This document shows positions 12,431 to 23,837 of a DNA stretch of 64,000 nucleotides, piece after piece (position 1 is the first letter of the stretch; every line of letters begins with the position of its first letter). The stretch is from Reticulitermes speratus. Its lineage: Eukaryota; Arthropoda; Insecta; Blattodea; Rhinotermitidae. The DNA lies in contig JAJKFL010000007.1 in assembly GCA_021186555.1 (NCBI GenBank), forward strand, positions 30,851,827-30,915,826, in the 5' to 3' direction. The notes below the pieces were generated by a model. The model worked only from the letters and a program-made list of their open reading frames with translations, made no database searches and was not told the origin of the DNA. A program made the position numbers and the translations under genes.

Positions 12431-12588
12431 CTCCATTGATTTAATTAGTTTTTAGTTAGTTAATTAGTTAGCTATTTGGTTTGGTTAATTACACAGTTTC
12501 TGAAAAAGAAGAATATTCATTTATTTTCGTGACAATTTCCGTCAGTTAAAATCCACATAAAGAAGCCATAGTGCGGTCAGTGTACTGA

Positions 12589-12640
12589 TGATGCACTAGA
12601 AAAAGCTTCTGAAACTAGTAGGCAAAATCGACATGTTTTA
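12589..12640 (+). ncRNA. Degenerate hammerhead-like motif
   Basis: CTGATGA at 12,589-12,595 is followed about 20 nt later by GAAACTAGTAGG. The core boxes and a palindromic ACTAGT stem III are present, but stem II is poor and stem I does not pair. Probably a decayed Penelope-type terminal ribozyme. Confidence 0.25.
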
Positions 12641-12644
12641 TTAA

Positions 12645-13700
12645 TATCGTGGTTGGTATTGCGACTTTTGTGCTAATAATGGATTGTAACTCAGACAGGA
12701 CACGCGAAACTGCGGGCCGGGAAACTTTTGAGTGAGAATGCGAATACTGCCCAAAGCCTAAACTACCAAATTATGAAGACGGACGTTCCGCTTTATAAGG
12801 TCGGGACAGCAGTTAGCAAATTGTTCACAGATTCAAAGCAAATCGTATGTCTAACTTGTCGAAAGACGGCCAGCTTTGTCTTTACAAGCATTGTTCAACT
12901 TGTAATGTGTAACTGTTTGCGTATGTAACTGGCTAAATAAGGTGGCAGACCGGATATAGTTACATAACTAGTCAATTAATTGATGGCATGAAGATTAAGT
13001 CTTCTGGAATGTTACGTTGTGTAGACTGATAAATATTTACCGACGTTTCGGGCGAGAGTAATGTCTCAATATCCGAGGTAAAGCAGTCCAAATAACTATA
13101 AAATATCCAACTATAATTGTCACAACGTTTTAACTAGGAAATTTTAAAGCGGAAAACTTGGAGAGTTACTTCTACGAGTCTGTGTGATGTTTTGTCTATG
13201 GCCCTCTAGTACGAGTAGAAGTTGATAAATTCACAGAACTTTTTAAAACAAAACTTCAGGTCTGTTGGTACTACTGACATGCATGTGACACTAACCATCT
13301 TCCAGGACTTCTACCCCTCCCCCCATTACCGTCATCGCATTCACTGTCACGCTGTGTTATGATGTATATATTCAATTCTCTCTTCTCTTCCATGCATCTG
13401 CACCATAACTGACGTCACGTAGAACTCACAGCCCTCACTTTACACTGCTGTCTGCCTGTTAACTGCTGCAGATAGTACCGATCAAGACAGGTTCTGCACA
13501 GTGGACTTTACCTGACTGACGGACGGAACGAAATTAGTACATTGCGAGTACCACCACGTGTACACACAGCAGGAAACGTCAGCTGGGTTTTAACCGGCAA
13601 AATGTATTGCGACACTTGTACCTACCTAAATAACTAGTGGCTAAATAACTAACTATTCTAGCAGATAGCTAAGTAGATATCTAACTAAATGAATAAATAA
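12645..13700. other. Spacer without recognised gene
   Basis: Contains one CCGACGTTTCGGG box near 13,040 (CGAAACGTCGG repeat family). Nothing else is recognisable. Confidence 0.45.
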
Positions 13701-14840
13701 ATAGCTACGTCCGTGTCCATTAGCAATTCCGGTATTAGGCAAAATGCAAATTGCCAGATATGGATTCCAAGCAACGAGGCCCTTTCTCTGACGTCAAAGG
13801 AATGTCAAGGTCACTGGTACCACGTTGCCTTTTGCGCTTTTATCAGTTCGGCGTCAAAAAGAGATCGAAAATGCAGTTTCATGAAATATAATTTCACAAT
13901 TAAATAAAAATGCTGTCATTTTTTTATTTTTTTCCTGTAAGTTCTGCATCATAATTATTCACTCAGCATTAGTTTCTAGACAGTACGTACCTCTGAAGAT
14001 GAGGGTCCGACAACGGGGAATCGCCCAAGTTTCAGCTCTTATGTCCGCAGCTGTAACACCGCTCCACATAAATGTAAATCCAACTACCAGGCACCTGAGC
14101 AAGCCACAGTTCGGCCATTGCAATGTGCCTTGTTACACAGCTCGTTATACAACATGCTGTTACACACTTCACACGTCTGCAGGCCACTGACGTCTGCCGA
14201 CATCTTACTCTTACAAGTTGTGACGTGACGAAATCAGAATAGAACGCTGCGGGAGGGGGCGGGGACTATAACGACTCCTACATGCTAGCGCCATACGTGG
14301 GATTGTCAGTGCTACTGGTGAAGCTGGAGGAGAAGTGATGCGGCCGAAGTCCACAAGTGTTGCCAACGATGAAAATGTGAAATTCTCGCGGTGCGAAGCG
14401 AGGTGAATCATGAGCCGGATTGTGGCGACGTGCCGGTTGGATGACCTTCACACATTTCAGTGGCGATGATACATTGATGTGCACGGATATGGAGCGAACA
14501 CAACGTGCAACGTTCTGATAACCTGACCGTGTGCCACTTTACTGCCACAGTACTACCTGGACCGTTGTGGAGTTCGAACTGGCACTGCGCGGAGTGGGGT
14601 CGGTGTCTGACCTCTAGAATTGTGTGACGGTTAGATCTGTGGTGGTACCGACGTGGTGGCTGCAGGTTCGAAAACTGTCGCGTTACACCATGGACTGCTC
14701 AGTAGTGCTTGTCCATCTTCACCGATTTATGGACCGGCAAAAGGGCAGGACCGCGTCGTTGTACAGTGTTACTATATAGTGCAAGGTTGTTTATTGATAG
14801 CATGTTTATAACGTGTGGGTGTGGCAATGAAATATGTGAC
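13700..14840. repeat. Duplicon copy 1, left part
   Basis: From AGCAATTCCGGTATTAGGCA onward this matches 50,250-51,540. Shared landmarks are TTATCAGTTC-GCGT, CAGTTTCATGAAAT, ACGTACCTCTGAAGATGAGG, TTCGAAAACTGTCGCGTTAC and CCATGGACTGCTCAGTAGTG. The two copies differ by a MITE present only at 50.4 kb. Open frames here are not conserved between copies. Confidence 0.75.
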
Positions 14841-15082
14841 GGCACAGGGGCCACAAATATGTGACAGCACAGTGGGCACAAATATGTGACAGCACAGTGG
14901 GCACAAATATGTGACAGCACAGTGGGCACAAATATGTGACGGCACAGTGGCCACAAATATGTGACGGCACAGTGGGCACAAATATGTGACAGCACAGTGG
15001 CCACAAATATGTGACAGCACAGTGGCCACAAATATGTGACAGCACAGTGGCCACAAATATGTGACGGCACAGTGGACACAAA
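14838..15082. repeat. 25-bp minisatellite, about 10 copies
   Basis: Tandem units of 25 bp built from CACAAATATGTGAC and GGCACAGTGG or AGCACAGTGG(G/C). Because 25 is not a multiple of 3, all three minus-strand frames stay open and yield apparent repetitive peptides; these are not genes. The same array type occurs in the paralogous block at 51,545-51,822. Confidence 0.9.
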
Positions 15083-15212
15083 TAGACTGATTTAATGTTG
15101 TGTTGTGTTTCTAATCTTCATGTGAGATATCACGATTTGTGCCTAATATAGACGATAGATGTCTGTGAATGTCAACTCAAGTTTTCATTAAGACTGACTG
15201 CTGCACAGCACT

Positions 15213-15260
15213 ATCGCAACATGTTTCGGCTTGTCAATGTTGAGCCATCTTCAGCCTGTA
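15213..15260 (-). ncRNA. Degenerate hammerhead-like motif (paralog at 51.96 kb)
   Basis: Read on the minus strand: CTGAAGA, which fits the CUGANGA box, then a GGCT/AGCC stem II, then GAAACATGTT with the palindromic ACATGT stem III. Stem I does not pair with the sequence after the cleavage triplet, so activity is doubtful. An almost identical copy lies at 51,957-52,004 in the sister duplicon. Confidence 0.4.
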
Positions 15261-15439
15261 TTACAAAAACGACATTGTCTTTCTGTTTTTGTTATAATTG
15301 TGTGGAAGATAACTGAATTTTCGGTTTCTAGTAGGAAGCCTATTTCTCCCTGTATATTTACATGTAAAATTCATGTCTGTGTTCCCGTGTTTAGCCAAGA
15401 CAGTCTTACTAATGTTACCTGTTGTCTGTTGTATGAATG

Positions 15440-16400
15440 TCGGCCGGTGTCGGAGTCTTCTGCAGCTGCGTTTGACCAACTGGGTTTATTGGTGTTTATT
15501 GGAAAAGAACTGAATATATTTATGTCATATTTTGAGTGGTGGAACGCTATAGCATAACGTATATATACATTGATAAAAATGTAAAAAGGTATGGAATTAT
15601 GAAATTACGGCTGACAAATTGAGGTAGTCTAAATTCGTATTAGTGAAATTATACACAGACTTGTACGTCTGTAATGGATGGCAGGTAATGCCTGCTAGCT
15701 TCATGTATGTCAACACATTGTTATCTAAAGGAATTTTATCAGTACATTTCAGAAACTTCGGATTTACAACTTATCATACTGTAGACACTGGACTCAAACC
15801 CGCGGCTCGCCAGGAAGTATTAATCGGCCAGCGGCCACATTTGTAAGTTGTGTATATACTATAAAAGTTTTATAATAATTTAGTCAGTTAGGTAAACAAT
15901 ATACACTTATTTTTCCACTTGGGGCCCGCGAACCGGCCCACAATAAAGGGTGTGGCCCTTTGCCATGAAAAGTTTGGCGAACTGTGCTGTAGACATTACA
16001 CAGATGTCGCACTGTCAGTGCATATAAGTGTGACAGACACAAACAGGCTAGCTGTACAGTTTTATTCAAACGGCAGGACGACTACCTTTGTCAAAACTGT
16101 CAGTTTCTTTTTGGTCACCAGTAATTCATCTCACCGACCACGCTGGCACAACCCGTAACGATTTGGATTTGCGTTCGTGAAATTCCCCTTCAAACCTCGA
16201 CAAGGGCAGCAGATTGTTCTGAGGTTTCAGTGATATTACTCAGTATTGTTTTTAAACACCAAAAGTACCTTAACGTATTCCACTATCTGTAAAATCATTT
16301 CAGATTTTTCACCGTCAGTCATTCGGAGCTAAAGCCTGAACCACTATCAGCGTCATTAAATAAAGTATGAATCGTACACAAACGTTTATTTTAAGGCTCG
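15440..16400. repeat. Duplicon copy 1, right part
   Basis: Matches 41,550-42,270 and 52,395-53,135. Shared landmarks are GCC(A)GCTGGGTTTATT-like sequence, CTAAATTCGTA(C/T)TA, ATTGATGGCAG(G)TA, CAGTGCATAT, and the TTCTGATTATTCACCGTCAG tail. Differences between copies expose a hAT insertion at 15,789-15,988. Confidence 0.75.
15789..15988. mobile_element. hAT-like element, 200 bp, with empty site in paralog
   Basis: The element is flanked by 8-bp repeats GTAGACAC (15,781-15,788) and GTAGACAT (15,989-15,996). The paralogous block near 52,760 has only one such octamer (GCAGACAT), so it represents the unoccupied site. The right end reads, on the minus strand, GCACAGTTCGCCAAACTTTT, similar to hAT terminal repeats. 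The interior has GGCCCGCG and GGCCCTTT blocks but no transposase. Confidence 0.7.
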
Positions 16401-17185
16401 CCTCAGTACTTTTCCTGTCACGTCCATTTATCACACGGTCTGACAATGCTGTTATCACATGTTGCAGTGCAGGTGGCTGCAGGTGGGTTTGAGAAGAGTT
16501 GTGGCGTTTATCTAAGTCACACTTGACACATGTTTACAGACGTAGCTTGCGATGTATTTTGTGATTACTTGACTGTAAGAATATTCTTAGAAGCTTCCGC
16601 TTGTAATATCATGTTATTTCTCGAAATAATAATTGGAAGCCACGCTACATTATTTACCTTTTGTAATTTCCTTGTTTCTTTTTCCGTGTCAAATCCACGT
16701 TTCCTTCTTCCTCCACGCCACAGTTCTGTTTCTTCCATCCTTACAGTTATGTTACCAACATCACAGAATAAAGTACAGTGCTATAGACTCGTGTTCACAA
16801 GCTCTTAGCCTCTGTCTCTAATCCAACGCCGATAAACACAACACGTGTCATGGCTTACCTCAGTCACATAAGATAGTAACTTGCACAATGTCACGACTGT
16901 ATCTTCCCCTCCTCTCCTGTTTCTGTGTTCTCCTGCCCACTTATTTATTTACAGTAATTTTGCAACTTCTCATTGACGTTCTGTATCAGTCACAGTTGAT
17001 TCATCGTCATCCAATAAACAAACAGCAGGTAACGTTAATGCAACACTGAATGTCTTAATCTCGACTTCACATTACAGTCGGTATTACTGTTGCCAATGAA
17101 ACTGTACGCTGACCGCCATGACAGCACTTTATTTGCAAACCTCTGAACACAAAATGTGCACCGGCGGCAGTGCAACAAGTTCGTG
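16400..17185. repeat. Duplicon copy 1, distal part
   Basis: From about 16,850 it resembles 380-540, 53,470-53,620 and 47,120-47,400, including CATTGACGTTCTGTATCAGT, ATCCAATAAACAAAC, CTCGACTTCACA and GACCGCCA-GA. 16,400-16,850 shows nothing recognisable. Confidence 0.6.
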
Positions 17186-17189
17186 TGGC

Positions 17190-18262
17190 TTGTTACGTAA
17201 TGTCACTGGAATGTGTTACTGGATTTGTTACTGCCACAAGACAGAAACAGTTCTTTGCTGGTTGCCTGTTCCGTAATGTCATTGGAATGGGTTACTGGAT
17301 TTGTTACTGCCACAAGACAGAAACAGTTCTTTGCTGGTTGCCTGTTACATAATGTCACTGGAATGGGTTACTGGATTTGTTACTGCCACAAGACAGAAAC
17401 AGTTGTTTGCTGGTTGCCTGTTACATAATGTCATTGGAATGGGTTACTGGATTTGTTACTGCCACAAGACAAACAGTTGTTTGCTGGTTGCCTGTTGCGT
17501 ATCGTCACTGGAATGGGTTACTGGATTTGTTACTGCCACAAGATAGAAACAGTTGTTTGCTGGTTGCCTGTTCCATAATGTCACTGGAATGGGTTACTGG
17601 ATTTGTTACTGCCACAAGACAGAAACAGTTGTTTGCTGGTTGCCTGTTACGTAATGTCACTGGAATGGGTTACTGGATTTGTTACTGCCACAAGACAGAA
17701 ACAGTTGTTTGCTGGTTGCCTGTTCCGTAATGTCACTGGAATGGGTTACTGGATTTGTTACTGCCACAAGACAGAAACAGTTGTTTGCTGGTTGCCTGTT
17801 ACGTAATGTCACTGGAATGGGTTACTGGATTTGTTACTGCCACAAGACAGAAACAGTTCTTTGCTGGTTGCCTGTTCCGTAATGTCACTGGAATGGGTTA
17901 CTGGATTTGTTACTGCCACAAGACAGAAACTGTTCTTTGCTGGTTGTCTGTTGCGTAATGTTACTGGAATGGGTTACTGGATTTGTTACTGCCACAAGAC
18001 AAACAGTTGTTTGCTGGTTGCCTGTTACGTAATGTCACTGGAATGTGTTACTGGATTTGTTACTGCCACAAGATAGAAACAGTTGTTTGCTGGTTGCCTG
18101 TTGCGTATCGTCACTGGAATGGGTTACTGGATTTGTTACTGCCACAAGATGGAAACAGTTGTTTGCTGGTTGCCTGTTCCATAATGTCACTGGAATGGGT
18201 TGCTGGATTTGTTACTGCCACAAGACAGAAACAGTTCTTTGCTGGTTGCTCGTTCCAGTAGA
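17190..18262. repeat. 76-bp minisatellite, about 14 copies
   Basis: Unit of 76 bp (a few of 72-74) including GGGTTACTGGATTTGTTACT, GCCACAAGACAGAAACAGTT and TTTGCTGGTTGCCTGTT. Open frames starting every 76 bases are by-products of the repeat. A single, diverged unit lies at 47,360-47,430 in the same context, so this array looks like a local amplification of what was once one copy. Confidence 0.92.
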
Positions 18263-18339
18263 TCAGTAGTGTAATTAATTGTTTGACGTCGAAACAAACA
18301 CGCGAGCAGTCTGTTAAGGGACTGTACGTTAAATAATTA

Positions 18340-18380
18340 TTTTTCTGGTGTGTGTGTGTGTGTTTGTGTGTGTGTTCAGA
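18340..18380. repeat. (GT)n microsatellite
   Basis: Imperfect TG repeat directly after the satellite flank. Confidence 0.85.
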
Positions 18381-18479
18381 CTATAATGTTCTGTTACAAT
18401 CAGTATTTATGTTAACATGTTGTGTTGTTTTACATCTCCCATAACGTATGCGATGTACATAATGAATATTCTTTGATGT

Positions 18480-18535
18480 TTTATCAGCCTGATGATGGCT
18501 TCTTTTGAACGAGACGAAACATGTCGCATTAAAAC
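18480..18535 (+). ncRNA. Degenerate hammerhead-like motif
   Basis: CTGATGA at 18,489-18,495, then an imperfect stem II, then CGAAACATGTCGC at 18,515-18,527 with the palindromic ACATGT stem III and a GTC triplet. Stem II and stem I are weak, so it is likely an inactive Penelope-type terminal ribozyme. Confidence 0.35.
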
Positions 18536-18654
18536 TGTCAACATACTAAAAGAATTTAATTGTGACTGACGGCCGTTGTCTTCACACCGTGTGTTTTTTC
18601 ATGACAACGTGATTTCCCACGTAGATAAGAGACTAAGTGATGAGAATGACGATA

Positions 18655-18750
18655 ATTTATATGCATGTATGCGTGCATGTGTGTGTGTGTGTGTACGTAC
18701 GTACATATATATGTATGTATGTATACATGTAAGTATATGTGTGTGGTGTT
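18655..18750. repeat. Complex TG/TA microsatellite
   Basis: Runs of GCATG, GTGTGTGT, ACGTACGT and ATGTATGT. Apparent open frames across it on both strands are composition artefacts. Confidence 0.85.
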
Positions 18751-18759
18751 TGTGCTACT

Positions 18760-20085
18760 GACCACTGCACTCCTTACGGTTTAATAAACAAAAACTGGAA
18801 TGAACTTCAGCATTATAGTGTATCGCAGTACGACATGGCTCCACATTTTCCGTTTACTAATATCGTTTACATTTTGAGTGTTGCCGCAAATAAATAAAAT
18901 TTTCATATTTTTTGGCCAAAATCTCGGTAACCCCGCCCCCATACGTTCGCCAACTGAAAGGTATAGTGACCGCTGGTACAAAGAGAACAGAACACAGGGA
19001 CATGAAGTTAGCTGTATGTCTCGGCACTAAACCATGTAGTTATACTGCCTGAAGGCACATATATCTTGTGGCTGTAAAGTGACACTGCTTCAGGACTTGT
19101 GGATAAGAGGAAGTGGCCTACTGTGATTTGTCCTTAGACCTACTTAGTTGTTAAATAAACGTCTGTGTATGTCCATTGCAGGGAGTTTGCTGTGGCCGTA
19201 CAACCAGTCTGAAAAAAATGGTGGCGGAATGTAACTTCATCAGTCCTGGTAAGTCAGCACACTTCTGACTATTTACAGTTTTGTACAACCGGCATATCTC
19301 AGTCCGTACACAGACAAGGCTGTACGTAGGGCGACTGAGGAGTCGTGGTTCAATGTGTGGCAGGGCAAGAGATATGTCGCTTCTTCACCGTGCCCAGAAC
19401 GGCTGTAGGTACCTCGCAGCCTCCCATTCAACGGATATCGAAATATTTGCTTCGAGATTTAAGCAGTCGACGCCTAAAATTGATCATCGACATACGCCTT
19501 CATGGCGCGCGCAGCGTAACCGTACTTGAAAACTTTCATGGGACAATTCACCACATGCTGCTGACAATAAAAGCGCGTGGTACGTTATTCTACTGCACTC
19601 TTTATGACTTGGTGCATGCTAATACCTTTTTGTGCATTTCGTAACATAATGGCGATGTAACTCCTTTTTCCTTGTTGAAAGCTTCAGTACATTCTGTAGT
19701 ATCCACGACCACATCACCAACTTTTGCGTCTCCGCACCGTCGCTCCAGAACATTGCTGACGGCTGCTTCTGTTCCACTTCTAGTATCACTGTCCACATTT
19801 TACACGGAAACAGCAAGAATATTTTTCGCCTACTGAAGGATCAATCGCTCAGCCAAGGACTGTCCTAGACACAATTACATAATTTCATCGAGGACCCACC
19901 TTTCTCAACCAACGTGCTGATATTATGAAAGGAGAAAGTCACTATTTTCTTGCAACAGCAACGTATACCAAGTTTGCCCATTTTGTTTTTGCACAGATAG
20001 TGATTAGATACAGGAGCAGTAAGCTGTAGTGTTTGCCTGCAATATCGACTAAAATTTTGCCAATATAAAATTCGTCGTCTACCCT
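18760..20085. other. Spacer downstream of gene B; part shared with genes C and D
   Basis: 19,030-19,150 (TACTGCCTGAAGGC, TGGATAAGAGGAAGT) resembles 31,820-31,890 and 54,228-54,290, so it is again duplicated gene-family flank. No credible gene; the overlapping open frames at 19.3-19.8 kb have no motif I recognise. Confidence 0.5.
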
Positions 20086-20089
20086 CCGC

Positions 20090-23000
20090 CTAATGAACTC
20101 CAATTCGGTTCTTTTTCAAAATTTCCAACAACCGATCAACGACGAACCAGTTCTCTGTTTTTATTGCGTAGTGCAATGGTGTCCACTGCAGCACGTTGTC
20201 CACAGTGTCCACAAAATTTTCGTTCCGCAAGAGGCTGCGAGTAATTTCCTCGCATATGTGACCAACATGTCCTCCTGCCGCAATGATGTGCATAACAGTT
20301 CTGCCACCCTTGTCCACAGCATTAACATCAAACCCTTCCTTCAGTAGATTTTCGAAACGTTTCACGTCCCCTTCTAACACTGCGCAGTGCAGTGGACAGC
20401 CTCTCGCCAGCATTCTGTCGAACATGTCCGTCACAAAGCTATATTTACGGTCGAAAAGAATATGTTCCAGGACGCTTCTGTTTGACTTGAAGTTTTTGCT
20501 GAACCAGCGAGCTGTGAAGTATTCTGCGAACGTTCGATGTACGAACTGGGGCTTGCCCTCCACCACGTTCATCACTATACCTGTTTTGTCCTTTCCAGCC
20601 TGAATCCTGTTTACAAAGGGCTCTGTTGTTTGTTCTATTGTCTCATCGTGTAACGAATGTAGCTCAGAGGGTACTGTAACTAACAGACTACTTTTCTCGA
20701 GACTTCCCACAAATGTTTCCATCAACAGTTCATGGTCATCTTGAACGCTAGCGTTCGTCAAGTCTTCCCTCTTTTTTTCTGTTTCGTAAATGTGTAGTTT
20801 CCTTTCAACAAAAGTGTCATACAAGCAAAGTAAGTTAAGTTTCGATGTCAGACTGGATCTTCCTGATTTAAAATAAGTTATCAAGTTTTCTTCAAAAGCA
20901 CTGGCAATCATCATAATATATAATGGAGAGCCAGTTAAGTTTCTCGGGCGGACTGATTCATTTACCTGCTTAAGAACATACTTCATATACTCTTCCAATC
21001 CAGCTGTATTTCCATTTGATTTATCTTCCCAGATATGACGTAACATCTTTTCTTGACATTCTTTTGAACTTTTTTTCAGAGTAAGAGCTGGAACATGCAG
21101 CAACTCCTCAAGCCTTTCCCTCTGCACAGGACGTGACGTAACCCATATTCTGCTTACTTTAGTCTCCATGAGTTTAGACAGAATGGCAGCAGCTTTGTCC
21201 GCATAAGTCGGACTGATCTCATCAAACCCGTCCATTAAGACTGTTACATTTCCACTGCTCTGTAGCTCCTGTTTGAGCAGACTGCTGTTAATGTCTGTAT
21301 ATTTTGAGTTAGGGAATGCAGCGCTACAGAGGAATTGAACAAGGGTGTCTAAATTGAATTTTGCTGCATTGATTTCCTGTAATTCCCTAGTATGATCATT
21401 CCAGTTTATACGCACAACCCACGTTGTAGGATCGGCTAATTTTCTGTGCCACGCCACTTGTGTTGTAGTGCTTGATTTCCCCATACCCGGCTCTGCGACC
21501 ACTAACACTGTCCTCTCACCCAAGTCCCAGATCGACTCCTCGTTGACCTCACAGCTACCACGCGACATGCATTCCCTTAAAATCCGCTTGTCTGTACCCG
21601 GTTTTACAGCGTCGATATAATCTAGCAGATTGCCAACGTCACCATGTGTCTCTTTCCACAGCAAATTTCCGTATCTATACTTCAGCCAGTGCAGCGTCTT
21701 TCTGCTGTGTTTCTTGCGGAGCTCTGAGAAACAGTCTTTTGTATCTTCTCTTGGTAGAACAATAAATCTGCCACCCCTGGTCTCACCATGAATTTGCTTT
21801 ACTTCTTCACCCACATTAAAGTTTTCCACAGTCTCACCATGAATTTGCTTTACTTCTTCACTCACATTAAAGTTTTCGACAGTCTCACCTGAAGGTACAA
21901 TCTCAAGTAGCTTTTCCTTTGTCATTCCACTCACAGCAAATACATCTTTATTAGAATTTTGATTCTGTAGGACATCCAATTTCAAGGATATATTTCCTTT
22001 CAAGAACCTGGGTGCATAGTAGCCTGTATTTACAGGCAGTTTGCCTCCTATATTGACGGCAGTTCCCTCTGTTATCAGGTCTGTGACCAGTTCAGGTCCC
22101 AAAACGTGCTCCACATTACCGTGTCGCTGTAACACACTTCTCATCGTCACTTCACAACCTTGAAAGTCTATCTTGTCTATCATCATTTCTTGTGACTTCT
22201 TTGACAGTTCTTCAAACTTAAATCTGTGGTCTATAGATGTAAACCCTTCCATCTTCTCAACTGAATAATGAGTCAGAATGATGAAACATTTTTTCTCATG
22301 GACAGGTGTATTTTGTTTACGAATGTCCCGGCATGTTTTCGAAATATCATAAGGCTGGACTGTTGAATCACAGGACACAATAAGCCATTCCCAATGACTT
22401 CCAAGCCAAGCATGAAGCAACTTCTTTTCATTACACTGCAGTGATTCCAGTGTAACGAAGATGCATTTTGATTGTGGCAGACAGTCCATCAGAAGTATGC
22501 TGCAGAGTGTGACTGCATCTGACCTCACGTGAACAGCACTTTTATTCGATAGTTCGGCCTTATTAAGAGTTTCACTTTTGGAGAACTTAATTCCTCTCCT
22601 GAGAAGCATGTTAAAACTTCTGACAACAGGTGTATAATGGTCGGTCTTAGCTCTCTGCAACCATTCTATGACCTTTTCTGGGGTCATATCTACTCTTTTT
22701 TCCTTGTTCCTCCACCAAGCTTCTAACGGCGTTTTGAAATGATGTAATATTGAAAAGTAGCTTTTAAGGTCAACTTTAATTTCATCGTTATTTCTTATTT
22801 CCTCAGCAATTAATTTGTCGAGATCCTGATGGCCTTTTTGACCTGTGGCTATTATCAACTCCTTCAGAAACTCCTCAGATGTTTCACTTCCCATTACTGA
22901 TGTCCTAAAAAGAGTATATACTGCCTTTTCTTCGGTCGTTTCTGAATTGACGTTGAAAACTTTCTTTCCGAAAGTCATAAAGAAGATGTCATTTTCCGTC

Positions 23001-23442
23001 TCTGTTAGGTCATGCTCTGAAAATTCGTCATTAAGTATTTTGTTCGTGTAAATGATGAACTCCATCTTATCAACTTGATTGTCTACTAAGGCATTGCCTT
23101 CTCTGATTTTTCGGTAGGATTCGAAACACTTTTTCAGTAGTTTCACCAGTTCTCCTTTTGTCAGCTTCTTTTTATCCGGCTTGCTGGTGTGCTTCAGCTG
23201 TAGGAAGTACCGCCGACCACCTACTGTGTACACGAGGTCATCAAAGTTGCCTGCATCGTCTATATTGGAGGAGAGTTCGAAGTTGTCGCCATTCTTCAAA
23301 CCACGCAGAGCAATGTAGGCCGCCATTTTGATTTCGAACTGGAATCCCCCTTCTCCCGGAATCCCCGACATCGCTTTCCTTATCGCTTTTGCTACTGGGG
23401 ACTCATCATATCCTCTGTCAGTTCGTCTTCTCCATAAAGTTT
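20090..23442 (-). CDS. NACHT-ankyrin STAND protein with predicted N-terminal nuclease domain, copy B
   Basis: One uninterrupted frame. Residues here count from the TTG codon at 23,488. N-terminal region about 45-230: E52 in FEIKMAA, D83-D84 in FDDLVY, and Q97-x-K99 in FLQLKH, the spacing of a PD-(D/E)XK nuclease core with a Q-x-K variant. Residues about 230-640 are unrecognised. NACHT: Walker A AEPGMGKSS with K671, Walker B VLMDGFDE with D753 and E757, WVTSRPV sensor arginine, GSPLY motif, and FVHRTFAEYF near 980. One or two ankyrin repeats follow from about 1010. It stops at 20,090, roughly 150 residues before copy C, so the sensor end is shortened. A likely acceptor CTCTGTGCAG ends at 23,443, so translation probably begins in an unseen upstream exon; the first ATG after it is at 23,371. 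Likely a cytosolic innate-immune NTPase switch (inferred). Confidence 0.85.
21781..21882 (-). repeat. 51-bp tandem duplication inside gene B
   Basis: Two adjacent 51-bp units (21,781-21,831 and 21,832-21,882) differ at two positions. They encode two 17-residue repeats containing ETVENFNV and EEVKQIHG in the linker just before the NACHT domain. Copies A and C have a single, diverged version. The in-frame duplication keeps the frame open. Confidence 0.9.
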
Positions 23443-23835
23443 CTGCACAGAGCATAAAAATGTTGGTAGAAATGACAGGACGACACAATTAACAATGACA
23501 CAACGAGATCATCTGAATCTTAATGTAAGCTTCTCGTGACTTTCTTGTTCTCAGGAAGTTCAGTGGCACACAGAAACCGTAGAACATTGGGTTATAGGGG
23601 CACTAATGACATATGAGACCGGCAATTTGAAGCTTTTTGCCGAAAAAGGACAAAGGGCTGTTAGCAACTTAGGAACGGCAACAGTCTCAGCACAGTGCAA
23701 TGTAGCATGCACCGAAGAGACAAAACAAAGATATAGGATCTTTAGTCTTAACTCACCGTGCATTTTTATTATTTTAGATATACACCAACAAAATGCACAA
23801 ATTAATAAAGGTGCAAATTAGCTCCTTATCATGAT
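23443..23835. other. Upstream of gene B
   Basis: Presumed intron or 5-prime flank; unlike genes A and D it shows little similarity to the other copies beyond the acceptor. No promoter can be assigned. Confidence 0.4.
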
Positions 23836-23837
23836 TT

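Noticed and set aside
14699..15081. Repetitive Cys/His-rich peptide (HICxHCAVTYL type) as a zinc-binding protein
   Set aside because: The same peptide appears in all three frames because the unit is 25 bp; this is a reading-frame artefact of the minisatellite.
17190..18262. CRISPR array
   Set aside because: Units are contiguous with no unique spacers, and the setting is eukaryotic. The same holds for the other arrays.
17170..18269. Series of 60-117 codon frames at 76-bp steps
   Set aside because: By-products of the 76-bp satellite.
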